A DNA stretch of 64,000 nt from contig CBDAQR010000003.1 in NCBI GenBank assembly GCA_965199055.1, positions 62,001-126,000 on the forward strand, in the 5' to 3' direction. Each line of letters starts with the position of its first letter. The stretch's first letter is position 1. The DNA is from CBDAQR01 sp965199055 (lineage in GTDB: Bacteria; Pseudomonadota; Gammaproteobacteria; Pseudomonadales; Halieaceae). Positions 42,982-50,997 of the stretch are shown here, piece by piece. Made by a program: the position numbers and the translations under genes. Below the pieces are notes generated by a model. It was not told where the DNA came from. It searched no databases and saw nothing but the letters and a program-made list of their open reading frames with translations.

Positions 42982-45615
42982 ATGAAAAAAATGCTTATCA
43001 ATGCAACTCAACCTGAGGAGTTGCGCGTCGCCCTGGTAGATGGGCAAAGGCTCTACGATCTCGATATTGAGAACCGTACCCGAGTTCAGAAAAAATCCAA
43101 CATCTATAAAGGCAAGATCACCCGGGTTGAACCCAGCCTCGAAGCGGCGTTTGTCGACTTTGGCGCAGAGCGCCACGGCTTCCTTCCCATGAAGGAGATC
43201 GCCCGCGAGTACTTCACCAGGAATCCTGGCGGCGAAGGCCGCATGAAGATCAAAGACCTCGTCAAGGAAGGCACCGAGGTTATCGTTCAGGTTGATAAAG
43301 AAGAGCGCGGCAATAAGGGCGCCGCACTTACCAGCTTTATCAGCCTTGCCGGGCGCTACCTGGTATTGATGCCAAACAACCCGCGCGCCGGCGGTATCTC
43401 ACGCCGCATCGAAGGCGACGAGCGCAGCGAACTACGCGAGGCGCTGAGTGGGCTGGAAATACCCAATGGCATGGGCGTTATCGTACGCACCGCAGGTATT
43501 GGTCGCAGTAGCGAAGAGTTGCAGTGGGATCTCAACTACCTGGTACAGATCTGGGAAGCCGTATCAGAGGCCAGTGAAGAGGAGAAGGCCCCTTCACTGC
43601 TACTTCAGGAGAACAACGTCATCATCCGCGCCATTCGCGATTACCTGCGCGAGGATGTGGATCAAGTCATGATCGACTCTGCGGAGGCATACCAGCTGGC
43701 CCTGAATTTCGTCAGCCACGTCATGCCCCAGTACAAGAATCGCCTCAAGCTCTACGAAGATACGATTCCGATGTTCAATCGCTTCCAGATCGAGAGCCAG
43801 ATCGAAACGGCTTTCCAGCGTGAAGTCCGCCTGCCCTCCGGCGGCTCGATTGTTATCGACCCCACCGAGGCGATGGTTTCCATCGACATTAACTCCGCCC
43901 GCGCAACCCGCGGCAGCGATATCGAAGAAACAGCCTTGCAGACCAACCTGGAAGCGGCCGATGAGATTGCACGCCAATTGCGTTTGCGCGACATGGGCGG
44001 CCTGGTGGTCATCGACTTCATCGACATGCTGGCAGCGCGCAATCAGCGTGCGGTAGAGAATCGCATGCGCGACGCGCTCAAGATCGATCGCGCTCGCGTT
44101 CAGGTAGGCCGCATCTCACGATTCGGGCTGCTGGAGATGTCACGCCAGCGGCTGCGCCCCTCATTAGGCGAGACCAGTGCCATAGTGTGTCCGCGCTGTA
44201 ACGGCCAGGGCACGATTCGAGACACGAAGTCACTGGCGCTTTCTATTTTGCGCCTGCTGGAAGAGGAAGCCATTAAAGAACGGTCCGCCGAGGTGCGCGC
44301 TATCGTACCGGTACCCGTCGCAACGTATTTGCTGAACGAGAAGCGCGATGCGGTTACCGAGATTGAACAACTGACCAAGGTGCGCATGGTCGTGATACCC
44401 AATCCGGCAATGGAAACGCCGCATTTCGAGGTAGAGCGCCTGCGTGACGATCAAGTTGTAGAGCGCAAGGATCTGTCCTTTGAGATCGATCTCACACCGG
44501 AAGAGGAGGAAGTACCCGCTGATGTGCCGGTAGAGACTCCGCAGCAGACGGCCGCAGTTCAAGGGATTTCGCCGACGGCACCCGCGCCTGAGCCCAGCCC
44601 CGCCAAGGCCCGCGAGGAAAAGCCCAAGCAGAAGCGTTCACGCAACCGCAAACGCAAGCCCGAACCGAAGCCCGGTCTACTGACTCGAATCCTGCGCGCA
44701 CTGTTTGGCACGCCAGAGGAAGAGAAGAAAAGTAGTGGCAAGAAAGACAGCAAGCAATCCCGCGACAAGAACGAGCAGCGCTCGCGTTGCGAAGGCCGCA
44801 GTCGCAGCCGGGGTCGCGGCCGCAATCGCAATAGAAATCGTCGGCCAGAGGATTCTCGTCGACAGGACGACGCTCGCAAGCAAGAGGATGGTCGCAAGCA
44901 GGAAGATGGCCGTAAGCAGCGCGATGACAAGCGCAGCGAAGAGCGTCGTGAGCGCAATGATGAACGCCGAGAAGGCGGCCGCCGCCGCGGTCGCAACCGC
45001 AATCGTGACCGTGATCGGGACAACCGCCCGCAGGATCGTGAAGACATTCAGGCTGCTAACGAGCAATCCGGCGAGAATCAACCTCGCAAGCGGCCCGCAG
45101 ATCAGCGTGGCGAGGACAAGCCCCGTCGCCGACGTCGCGGCAACCGCGGTGGCAATGGTGAAGCGGCGACTGCAGAAGTAGCGGCCGCCGAAACTGCCGC
45201 CGCGCCAGTGGAGGTTGCGGCACCTGAAGCCCCCGCTGCACAGGCACCGGTTGCTGAACCTGTTGCGGAGACAGCGGTAGCGGAAACACCTGTTGAAGCA
45301 GCACTTGCTGCCGAACCAGTCGCTGAGCCGGTCGCCGAGCCAGTCGCTGAGCAGACAGAAGAAACCGCTATGGAAGTGGAAGCGCCCGCCTCTACAGACG
45401 GTTTGCACGAATCCGGTCGCGCTATTAACGATCCGCGCATTTCTGCCAAACCGGTGGGTGCAGTAGAGGTCGCAACGCGTCACTTTGATCTGTTTAGTCC
45501 AGAGGTCGCTCCGCCCGTCGCGCAGTTGCGTGCCAAGCCACCGCGTGCAGCAAACGACCCCCGTGGGCCGCTGCAGGCTGAGGCAGATGCCGAATTGCTT
45601 GTACAGGAGAGTTAG
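42982..45615 (+). CDS. rne: Ribonuclease E
   Basis: Essential endoribonuclease and degradosome scaffold. ATG 42982 gives 877 residues starting MKKMLINATQPEELRVALVDGQRLYDLDIE, as in E. coli. The catalytic half has an S1 domain (about 35-125), the 5'-sensor, the metal-binding Asp residues in MVSIDINSARAT and VVIDFIDM, and the zinc-link CPRCNGQG (Cys403/Cys406). After residue about 510 it becomes low-complexity: proline/basic (KPKQKRSRNRKRKPEPKP), an Arg-rich RNA-binding stretch with KQEDGR repeats, then Ala/Val/Glu/Pro repeats (EPVAEPVAEPVAE). It ends in an ordered-looking FDLFSPE...NDPRGPL tail that probably recruits partners. Shorter than E. coli RNase E (1061). Confidence 0.98.
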   Translation: MKKMLINATQPEELRVALVDGQRLYDLDIENRTRVQKKSNIYKGKITRVEPSLEAAFVDFGAERHGFLPMKEIAREYFTRNPGGEGRMKIKDLVKEGTEVIVQVDKEERGNKGAALTSFISLAGRYLVLMPNNPRAGGISRRIEGDERSELREALSGLEIPNGMGVIVRTAGIGRSSEELQWDLNYLVQIWEAVSEASEEEKAPSLLLQENNVIIRAIRDYLREDVDQVMIDSAEAYQLALNFVSHVMPQYKNRLKLYEDTIPMFNRFQIESQIETAFQREVRLPSGGSIVIDPTEAMVSIDINSARATRGSDIEETALQTNLEAADEIARQLRLRDMGGLVVIDFIDMLAARNQRAVENRMRDALKIDRARVQVGRISRFGLLEMSRQRLRPSLGETSAIVCPRCNGQGTIRDTKSLALSILRLLEEEAIKERSAEVRAIVPVPVATYLLNEKRDAVTEIEQLTKVRMVVIPNPAMETPHFEVERLRDDQVVERKDLSFEIDLTPEEEEVPADVPVETPQQTAAVQGISPTAPAPEPSPAKAREEKPKQKRSRNRKRKPEPKPGLLTRILRALFGTPEEEKKSSGKKDSKQSRDKNEQRSRCEGRSRSRGRGRNRNRNRRPEDSRRQDDARKQEDGRKQEDGRKQRDDKRSEERRERNDERREGGRRRGRNRNRDRDRDNRPQDREDIQAANEQSGENQPRKRPADQRGEDKPRRRRRGNRGGNGEAATAEVAAAETAAAPVEVAAPEAPAAQAPVAEPVAETAVAETPVEAALAAEPVAEPVAEPVAEQTEETAMEVEAPASTDGLHESGRAINDPRISAKPVGAVEVATRHFDLFSPEVAPPVAQLRAKPPRAANDPRGPLQAEADAELLVQES

Positions 45616-45665
45616 ACAGGTATAATCCACGCCTGCCGCGATATGCGGCGAGGACAATCTGTTTC

Positions 45666-45753
45666 TGGTGGGCTGGCTGAGTGGTCGAAAGCGGCGGTCT
45701 TGAAAACCGTTGAACCGAGAGGTTCCCGGGGTTCGAATCCCTGGCCCACCGCC
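45666..45753 (+). tRNA. tRNA-Ser (anticodon UGA)
   Basis: 88-nt class II tRNA: acceptor GGTGGGC pairs with GCCCACC, anticodon stem CGGT/ACCG with loop CTTGAAA (anticodon TGA), a long variable arm (GAACCGAGAGGTTC), T-arm GGGGTTCGAATCCC, discriminator G and encoded CCA. It lies 50 bp after rne, in the same direction. Confidence 0.96.
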
Positions 45754-45756
45754 ATC

Positions 45757-45788
45757 TAAAAACCCGGCTTTTTGTCGGGTTTTTTTTC
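45757..45788 (+). terminator. Rho-independent terminator after tRNA-Ser
   Basis: AAAACCCG and CGGGTTTT arms with a GCTTTTTGT loop, leading into eight T, starting 4 nt after the tRNA CCA end. Confidence 0.9.
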
Positions 45789-45832
45789 GCCTCGAATCCG
45801 GGAACCCGCCTGTTCAAAAGCTATCTAAGTGC

Positions 45833-45860
45833 TTGATTTTGCCGTATTCGGCCTTATTAT
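45833..45860 (+). promoter_or_regulatory. Candidate sigma-70 promoter of yccA
   Basis: TTGATT (45833-45838), 16 bp, then TATTAT (45855-45860; 5 of 6 bases), about 43 bp before the mapped-by-eye start region and 49 bp before the yccA ATG. Confidence 0.5.
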
Positions 45861-45909
45861 TTAGTAAGGTTTTTTGATGCGCTAACGAGCGCCCAATGGA
45901 GTTGTCACC

Positions 45910-46587
45910 ATGCAAGAAAGAAGTGTTTTAACTGCTCAGGCCTCAGGCGCTGAATCAGTTCTCGCTACCAACCGGGTTCTTAAGAACACCTACATACTGC
46001 TCAGTATGACTCTGCTGTTCAGTGCAGTGATGGCGGGCGTTTCTATGGCCGTAAATCCACCACCCTTTACCGGAATGGTGTGCTCGCTTCTGGCCCTGGG
46101 GCTGCTGTGGTTTGGCCTTGGCAAAGTGGCCAATAGCGTCGGCGGTATCTACATGGTGTTTGCCATTACCGGCCTGCTCGGCTTCGGCCTGGGTCCCATG
46201 CTGAACGCCTACATGTCGACTGCAAACGGCGCCGCACTGGTCATGCAAGCCCTAGGCGGCACCGCGCTGGTGTTTTTCACCCTGTCCGGCTACGCGCTGA
46301 CCACGCGCAAGGATTTCTCCTATATGGGAGGCTTTCTGTTTACCGGCCTGATTGTTGCCATTATCGCGATGATCGCCAACATCTTCCTGCAGATTCCCGC
46401 ACTGTCGCTGGCAATTTCGTCTGCGATCATCCTGATAATGTCTGGCCTGATCCTCTACGATACAAGCCGGATCATCAACGGTGGTGAAACGAACTATGTG
46501 CTGGCTACGATCAGCCTCTACCTGAGCCTGTACAACCTGTTTGTCAGCATGCTGCATCTACTGACCGCGCTGAGCGGCGATGAATGA
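45910..46587 (+). CDS. yccA: Bax inhibitor-1 / YccA family inner-membrane protein
   Basis: 225 residues with seven hydrophobic segments and BI-1 motifs: VLKNTYILLSMTLLFSAV at the first helix, GSLIGP-region equivalent GLGPML, and a C-terminal ILYDTSRIINGGETNYVLATISLYLSLYNLFVSML. In E. coli YccA binds and modulates the membrane protease FtsH. It is monocistronic: a promoter candidate precedes it and a strong terminator follows before tusD. Confidence 0.95.
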   Translation: MQERSVLTAQASGAESVLATNRVLKNTYILLSMTLLFSAVMAGVSMAVNPPPFTGMVCSLLALGLLWFGLGKVANSVGGIYMVFAITGLLGFGLGPMLNAYMSTANGAALVMQALGGTALVFFTLSGYALTTRKDFSYMGGFLFTGLIVAIIAMIANIFLQIPALSLAISSAIILIMSGLILYDTSRIINGGETNYVLATISLYLSLYNLFVSMLHLLTALSGDE

Positions 46588-46608
46588 TAGCGATATAGCG
46601 CAGTACCG

Positions 46609-46634
46609 AGCCCCGGCGATGCCGGGGCTTTTTG
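46609..46634 (+). terminator. Rho-independent terminator of yccA
   Basis: Perfect 9-bp stem AGCCCCGGC / GCCGGGGCT with a GAT loop followed by TTTTTGTTT. It lies 22 nt after the yccA stop and 26 nt before tusD. Confidence 0.92.
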
Positions 46635-46659
46635 TTTGTGCAGAGCATACAATCGCACT

Positions 46660-47052
46660 ATGAAATTTTCCCTCGTGGTACTCAGTTCCCCCTGGAGCGG
46701 CCAATCAGCTGACAGTGCCTGGCACTATGCCAGCGCACTCATCGAGCAGGGACACACACTACATCGCGTGTTTTTCTATCACGAGGGTGTCTTCAATGGC
46801 GCCAGCTTCGCGCAGGTGCCACAGGATGAGGAGTCTCGCGTGCAGCGCTGGGCGCAGCTGGCAGACCATCACGGCGTTGATCTGGTACTTTGTGTCGCGT
46901 CAGCCCTCAAACGCGGCTTGCTCGACGACACTGAAGCGCAGCGTTACGAGCAGCCTGCGGCGAGCGTACACCCAGCCTTTACCGTATCGGGACTGGGCCA
47001 GCTCATTGATGCCAGCGTGGAATGCGACCGTCTTGTGACGTTCGGGTGTTAG
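46660..47052 (+). CDS. tusD: Sulfurtransferase TusD
   Basis: Sulfur relay subunit that accepts sulfide from TusA and hands it to TusE for mnm5s2U34 synthesis in tRNA. 130 residues from ATG 46660 (MKFSLVVLSSPWSGQ); the active Cys is Cys78 in VLCVASALKRG, the same number as in E. coli. An in-frame TTG-type extension upstream runs into the yccA terminator and is rejected. First gene of tusDCBE; the promoter must overlap the preceding terminator region or lie inside yccA. Confidence 0.95.
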   Translation: MKFSLVVLSSPWSGQSADSAWHYASALIEQGHTLHRVFFYHEGVFNGASFAQVPQDEESRVQRWAQLADHHGVDLVLCVASALKRGLLDDTEAQRYEQPAASVHPAFTVSGLGQLIDASVECDRLVTFGC

Positions 47053-47062
47053 GAGCCGCCCC

Positions 47063-47431
47063 ATGAATGCGAAGCGCAAAAAAGTTCTCGTCGTCTGCCG
47101 CCGGGCCCCCTATGGCGATAGTTTGTCGCGAGCAGCGTTGGATGTCGTGCTCGCAGGCGCAGCTTTCAATCAAGATCTGTCGGTTCTGTTTCTTGACGAC
47201 GGTGTCTGGCAGTTGATGCCGCAACAACAAGCGAGCAGCATAGAACAGAAGAGCGTCGCGGCGACGCTTGAATCGCTGCCGCTGTATGATGTTGAACAGT
47301 TTTACGTCGCTGCTGCGTCGCTGCAACAGCGCCAACTGAGCCCGAGCGAGCTGGCGGGAAACGTCGCGTTGCTTGATGATTCGTCACTCACCTCGTTTAT
47401 AGAGAGCCACGACCAGGTGCTGGGGTTCTAG
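47063..47431 (+). CDS. tusC: Sulfur relay protein TusC
   Basis: 122-residue DsrF-like subunit of the TusBCD hexamer. It shows KKVLVVCRRAPYGDSLSRAALDVVLAGAAFNQDLSVLFLDDGVW and a C-terminal DDSSLTSFIESHDQVLGF. No catalytic role is assigned to TusC in the complex. An AGGAG site precedes it, and the gap to tusB is a single base. Confidence 0.93.
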   Translation: MNAKRKKVLVVCRRAPYGDSLSRAALDVVLAGAAFNQDLSVLFLDDGVWQLMPQQQASSIEQKSVAATLESLPLYDVEQFYVAAASLQQRQLSPSELAGNVALLDDSSLTSFIESHDQVLGF

Positions 47432-47432
47432 C

Positions 47433-47732
47433 ATGCTCTTGCACACAGTAAACAAGAGCCCTGACAGCCATACAGTTTTGCAAAGCTGTCTGCGCTGCGC
47501 AGCAGCAAACAGCCATGTGCTGCTAATGGAAGACGCAGTATACGCTGGCGTCGCGGGTACCCAGGGCGCTGAACTGCTCGCGGCTCGAACGGACCTTCAC
47601 TACTATGCGCTACGAGAAGATGCTGCGGCCCGCGGTGTGTTGGAGAAGATATCCGATACAGTTCAACTCGTAGACTACGCTGGCTTCGTTCGCCTGTCCG
47701 TCGACTGCCACGCAGTACACAGCTGGTACTGA
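47433..47732 (+). CDS. tusB: Sulfur relay protein TusB
   Basis: 99-residue DsrH-like subunit of TusBCD beginning MLLHTVNKSPDSHTVLQSCL and ending in the typical DYAGFVRLSVDCHAVHSWY. It starts 1 nt after the tusC stop and ends 2 nt before tusE. Sequence conservation in this family is low, so context carries much of the assignment. Confidence 0.9.
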   Translation: MLLHTVNKSPDSHTVLQSCLRCAAANSHVLLMEDAVYAGVAGTQGAELLAARTDLHYYALREDAAARGVLEKISDTVQLVDYAGFVRLSVDCHAVHSWY

Positions 47733-47734
47733 GC

Positions 47735-48037
47735 ATGTACGACAAAGAAGGCTTCCTCAAAGACCTCGATAGCTGGTCGCCAGCCGTGGCAGAGCAGATT
47801 GCCGCAGCAGAAGACCTGGAACTCACCGAAGCCCACTGGGAAGTCATCACACTGCTGCGCGAGTTTTATCGACGCTTCGAGGCCTCTCCCGCCAATCGAG
47901 CACTGGTGAAGTTCGCGGCCCAGGAATTAGGCAAAGACAAAGGCAGCAGCATCTACTTAATGCGCCTGTTCCCCGGTAGCCCAGCGAAGCTCGGCAGCAA
48001 GATTGCCGGGCTACCGAAACCGGACAATTGCCTGTGA
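47735..48037 (+). CDS. tusE: Sulfur relay protein TusE (DsrC family)
   Basis: 100-residue DsrC-family protein that takes persulfide from TusD and delivers it to MnmA. It has YDKEGFLKDLDSW, HWEVITLLREFYRRFEASPANRALVKF and the C-terminal arm with penultimate Cys99 (DNCL). Only this one C-terminal Cys is present; dissimilatory DsrC has a second one about 10 residues earlier, so this is TusE and not a DsrC for sulfur oxidation. Its stop overlaps the next GTG (GTGA). Confidence 0.94.
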   Translation: MYDKEGFLKDLDSWSPAVAEQIAAAEDLELTEAHWEVITLLREFYRRFEASPANRALVKFAAQELGKDKGSSIYLMRLFPGSPAKLGSKIAGLPKPDNCL

Positions 48038-49020
48038 CGATACCTGAGCACCCGTTCGCCGAGTATGTGCGTGTTCTCGGCAAGGGCAAGACAGGCACGC
48101 GCTCCCTTGATTATGACGAGGCCCGCAAGGCGTTTTCCATGATCCTCGCTGGCGAGGTAGAACCGCTTCAACTCGGCGCCTTTCTGATGTTGCTACGCGT
48201 CAAGGAAGAATCTGCCGCTGAGTTGGCTGGCTTCGTCGCCGCCTGCCGCGACCATTTAGCCGTTGCGCACTTTCCCGCCGTCGATCTGGATTGGACCAGC
48301 TATGCCGGCAAGAAAGGCCAACAACCCTGGTACATACTGAGCGCACTGCTACTCGCTGAAAATGGTGTTCGGGTCCTCATGCACGGCTCCGGTGGACACA
48401 CCCCTGCCCGCCTCTACTCTGAACAGACCCTCGCACATCTTGGCATCCAGCCCGCCAGCGACCAGCAGAGCCTGGACACACAACTCGCGCAAATCGGTTT
48501 TGCCTATCTGCCGCTGCGCAATCTGTGCCAACCCCTCGATGATTTACTGCAGCTAAAACCGATTCTGGGCCTGCGCTCGCCTGTGAATACACTGGTGCGA
48601 ATGCTGAACCCGGCTCGGGCCAGCTACAGCATCCAAAGCATCTTCCACCCCGCTTACGCAGACTTACATGCCGGTGCTGACGCCTTACTGGATCAACCCC
48701 ATTCCATGGTTCTCAAGGGCGATGGTGGCGAGGTAGAGATAAAACCCCAAGCCACGACCCGTTGTTTACTGCAGCGCTATGGAGAGATGGAGCTGCTGGA
48801 GTGGCCAAGGCGCTTACCCAGTAAGCAAACGCCTGTGGCCACATTAGACGCCGGCGCTCTTATCGAACACTGGCGCCACGACAATGATGACTACGGCCGG
48901 CTGGCGGTGATAGAAACAACGGCCTGCGCCCTATTTCTGATGCAGAAGGCTGAATCAACGGAGGCGGCTCGATCAATGGCAGAGGACTATTGGCAGTCCA
49001 GGCAACGGGATCGCTTCTGA
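48034..49020 (+). CDS. ybiB: YbiB / TrpD2-type nucleic-acid-binding protein (anthranilate phosphoribosyltransferase-like)
   Basis: 328 residues with a nucleoside phosphorylase/TrpD fold: TRSLDYDEARKAFSMILAGEVEPLQLGAFLMLLRVKEE, GSGGHTPARLYSEQTLAHLG and VLKGDGGEVEIKP. Family members lack anthranilate transferase activity and bind nucleic acids, with a LexA-dependent link described for E. coli YbiB. GTG at 48034 overlaps the tusE stop as GTGA; a TTG at 48028 is a weaker alternative. Fixed position after tusE recurs in pseudomonads. The PRPP-binding loop is altered, arguing against a trp role. Confidence 0.88.
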   Translation: MTIPEHPFAEYVRVLGKGKTGTRSLDYDEARKAFSMILAGEVEPLQLGAFLMLLRVKEESAAELAGFVAACRDHLAVAHFPAVDLDWTSYAGKKGQQPWYILSALLLAENGVRVLMHGSGGHTPARLYSEQTLAHLGIQPASDQQSLDTQLAQIGFAYLPLRNLCQPLDDLLQLKPILGLRSPVNTLVRMLNPARASYSIQSIFHPAYADLHAGADALLDQPHSMVLKGDGGEVEIKPQATTRCLLQRYGEMELLEWPRRLPSKQTPVATLDAGALIEHWRHDNDDYGRLAVIETTACALFLMQKAESTEAARSMAEDYWQSRQRDRF

Positions 49021-49021
49021 A

Positions 49022-50116
49022 ATGCCGCTGTCACATGTCCAACCCGAGCAGTACTCGCAGTTATTTAACGACAAAGCCAATCTGGTCGAATCCGCCTACG
49101 CGGAATTCGGGGCGCCCAGCGCAGAGCGGTTTGCGTCTCCTGAACTGTGCTATCGCATGCGAGCGGAATTTCGCATCTGGCATGAGGGGCCGGATCTCTA
49201 TTACGCGATGTTTCGCCCGGAGGATCGCAAAACACCCTGCCGCATTGAACATTTTCCGATTGCGAGTGAGCGTATTCAGGCCGCGATGCCCGCACTGCGC
49301 GACGCATTGCTATCCAGCGATGCGCTGCGCCGCAAGCTGTTTCAGGTGGAGTTTCTCTCCACACTCAGCGGCCAGCTTCTAATCACACTGGTTTATCATC
49401 GCCCGCTCGACCAGGAGTGGGAGGACAGTGCCCGGGGGCTAGAATCACTGCTCGATGCGCACATTATTGGCCGCTCGCGAAAACAAAAGTTGGTGCTGTC
49501 ACAGGACCATATTGAGGAAACACTAAGCGTCGATACCGGCACGTTTCACTATCGCCAGTATGAGCAAGGTTTTACCCAGCCGAACGCGCGCATTAATTGC
49601 GAGATGATTAATTGGGTCTCTCACAAGGCGGGGACGACCCCCGCCGATTTACTTGAGCTGTATTGCGGCAACGGCAATTTCACACTTCCGCTCAGCCGAC
49701 TGTTTGACAATGTGCTGGCCACTGAAGTGTCGAAAACCTCAGTGCGCGCGGCGCAGCACAATCGCGAGAAAAACAGCATCGATAACCTCGAGTTTGCGCG
49801 ATTATCAGCGGAAGAAGTCAGCTCTGCATTGCGCGGCGAACGCGAGTTCCGGCGCCTGCAATCATTGCGCCGCCCACTGGGAGACTACAATTTTTCAAGC
49901 ATTTTTGTGGATCCGCCGCGGGCGGGCCTGGACGCGGCGACGGAACAGTTGGCTGCTCGCTTCGATCGTATTCTTTATATCTCCTGCAACCCCACCACCC
50001 AGGTTGAGAATCTTCGTACGCTCTGTAAAAGCCATCGTGTCAGCGCTTTGGCGCTCTTTGATCAGTTTCCCTACACCGAGCACATGGAGTGCGGGGTTTT
50101 GCTGGAACGCTGCTAA
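49022..50116 (+). CDS. trmA: tRNA (uracil-5-)-methyltransferase TrmA
   Basis: Makes ribothymidine at position 54 of tRNA (and tmRNA). 364 residues (E. coli 366): N-terminal RNA-binding part with FRIWHEGPDLYYAMF, SAM site LLELYCGNGNFTLPL, FVDPPRAGLD, and the nucleophilic Cys in YISCNPTT. It starts 1 nt after ybiB, completing a tRNA-modification run (tus relay, ybiB, trmA). It overlaps the convergent nuclease-like gene by 4 nt. Confidence 0.97.
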   Translation: MPLSHVQPEQYSQLFNDKANLVESAYAEFGAPSAERFASPELCYRMRAEFRIWHEGPDLYYAMFRPEDRKTPCRIEHFPIASERIQAAMPALRDALLSSDALRRKLFQVEFLSTLSGQLLITLVYHRPLDQEWEDSARGLESLLDAHIIGRSRKQKLVLSQDHIEETLSVDTGTFHYRQYEQGFTQPNARINCEMINWVSHKAGTTPADLLELYCGNGNFTLPLSRLFDNVLATEVSKTSVRAAQHNREKNSIDNLEFARLSAEEVSSALRGEREFRRLQSLRRPLGDYNFSSIFVDPPRAGLDAATEQLAARFDRILYISCNPTTQVENLRTLCKSHRVSALALFDQFPYTEHMECGVLLERC

Positions 50117-50997
50117 ACCCGAATACCGTAGCCCATGAGTGGGCGCCCGAGCACCTCGTCCAGGCGATCCCCATCCTGTGCTTTGAGATCAAGCACCCGT
50201 AGCCCCAGGTCCCGATACACATCCTGCTTCTTTAACTTGAGTGACAGCCGCTCCGCCGGCTCCTCCGTCTCCCAACACTCGATATAGAGGCTGGCAGCGG
50301 GCACATAGAAATCGGCGTAGAGGACCTCCTCTACCGGTAAGGTACGATGATGGGCATGTGCCAATTGAGCGAGGTAGAGCCAGTTGCACACCTGCACTTC
50401 AAAGCGCGTCGCCAGTGCATGACCATCGATACCGACCAACTCTCCACCTGCTTCGGCAAACAGATCGTCAGCGAGTTCACCCACTGCGGCCTCCGCCGCA
50501 CCGGCGTCGGCGTATTCGGTGAGTTCGCGCTGAATCACCGGGTTGTCGACAATTTCGTGCGGCCAGGTAACGTAGAAAGCACCGCTGTTTTCGCTTTCCT
50601 CCTGCACGCCACCCAGGCGACGACCCTGTTCGGTCAGCTCCCAGCCCAGCACACTATGAACCTGCAGCCCTAGCTCGGAGAGTGCGCGATTAATCTGCCT
50701 GGCGTGCAGTCGTGGGTAATAGCGGCGCAGTGAAGAAGCGGTAATTCGCTGATTGGACTCTATCGCGCTTAACAGCTGATGCTGTTCGAGACTCTGTGGC
50801 CAGACGATATAGCGGCCATAGCGTTTGCTATCGACATAGCTGCCGCCCTCAAATTCGCCCTTGCCGGTCAGGAACCAGCTATCGTCCTGGCGCTGAATCC
50901 AGCCGTAGTCCTTGAGCGTGGCAAATAGTTGCTGCGCCGGAATATCCAGCTTGCGCGCCAGCGCCGTGGTCGAAATCTTGTCGTTGGAGTCAGCCAC
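50113..50997 (-). CDS. Unrecognised protein: two winged-helix-like repeats plus PD-(D/E)XK-like C-terminal domain
   Basis: 294 residues from GTG 50997; the longer frame to 51051 would sit deep inside the dUTPase gene. Residues 8-70 and 85-150 look like two copies of one module: a helix-turn-helix (TTALARKLDIPAQQLFATLKD / SSLRRYYPRLHARQINRALSE), then a wing and the end block LTGKG...GRYIVWP or LTEQG...GAFYVTWP. The C-terminal part (about 195-290) resembles Vsr/DUF559-type nucleases: Glu200 in a helix, Asp229 in YADFYVP, Glu240 in LYIECWE, then Lys-rich LKLKKQDVYRDLGLRVLDL. The usual Lys after Glu is Trp242. The start overlaps the dUTPase stop by 8 nt, so the pair is translationally coupled. 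Function unknown; DNA binding and possibly cleavage are inferred. Confidence 0.7.
   Translation of the reverse strand: MADSNDKISTTALARKLDIPAQQLFATLKDYGWIQRQDDSWFLTGKGEFEGGSYVDSKRYGRYIVWPQSLEQHQLLSAIESNQRITASSLRRYYPRLHARQINRALSELGLQVHSVLGWELTEQGRRLGGVQEESENSGAFYVTWPHEIVDNPVIQRELTEYADAGAAEAAVGELADDLFAEAGGELVGIDGHALATRFEVQVCNWLYLAQLAHAHHRTLPVEEVLYADFYVPAASLYIECWETEEPAERLSLKLKKQDVYRDLGLRVLDLKAQDGDRLDEVLGRPLMGYGIRV

Noticed and set aside
45300..45360. Short tandem DNA repeats inside rne that might suggest a CRISPR or VNTR
   Set aside because: They encode EPVA protein repeats in frame, have no spacers and are part of the RNase E tail.
44677..45657. 326-residue frame antisense to the rne tail
   Set aside because: It mirrors the low-complexity Arg/Ala codons of rne and encodes a compositionally odd Ala/Thr/Leu/Phe-rich sequence with no family features or ribosome site. 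Coding belongs to rne.
47735..48037. DsrC of dissimilatory sulfur metabolism
   Set aside because: Only the single C-terminal Cys of TusE is present and it sits with tusDCB, so it belongs to tRNA thiolation.
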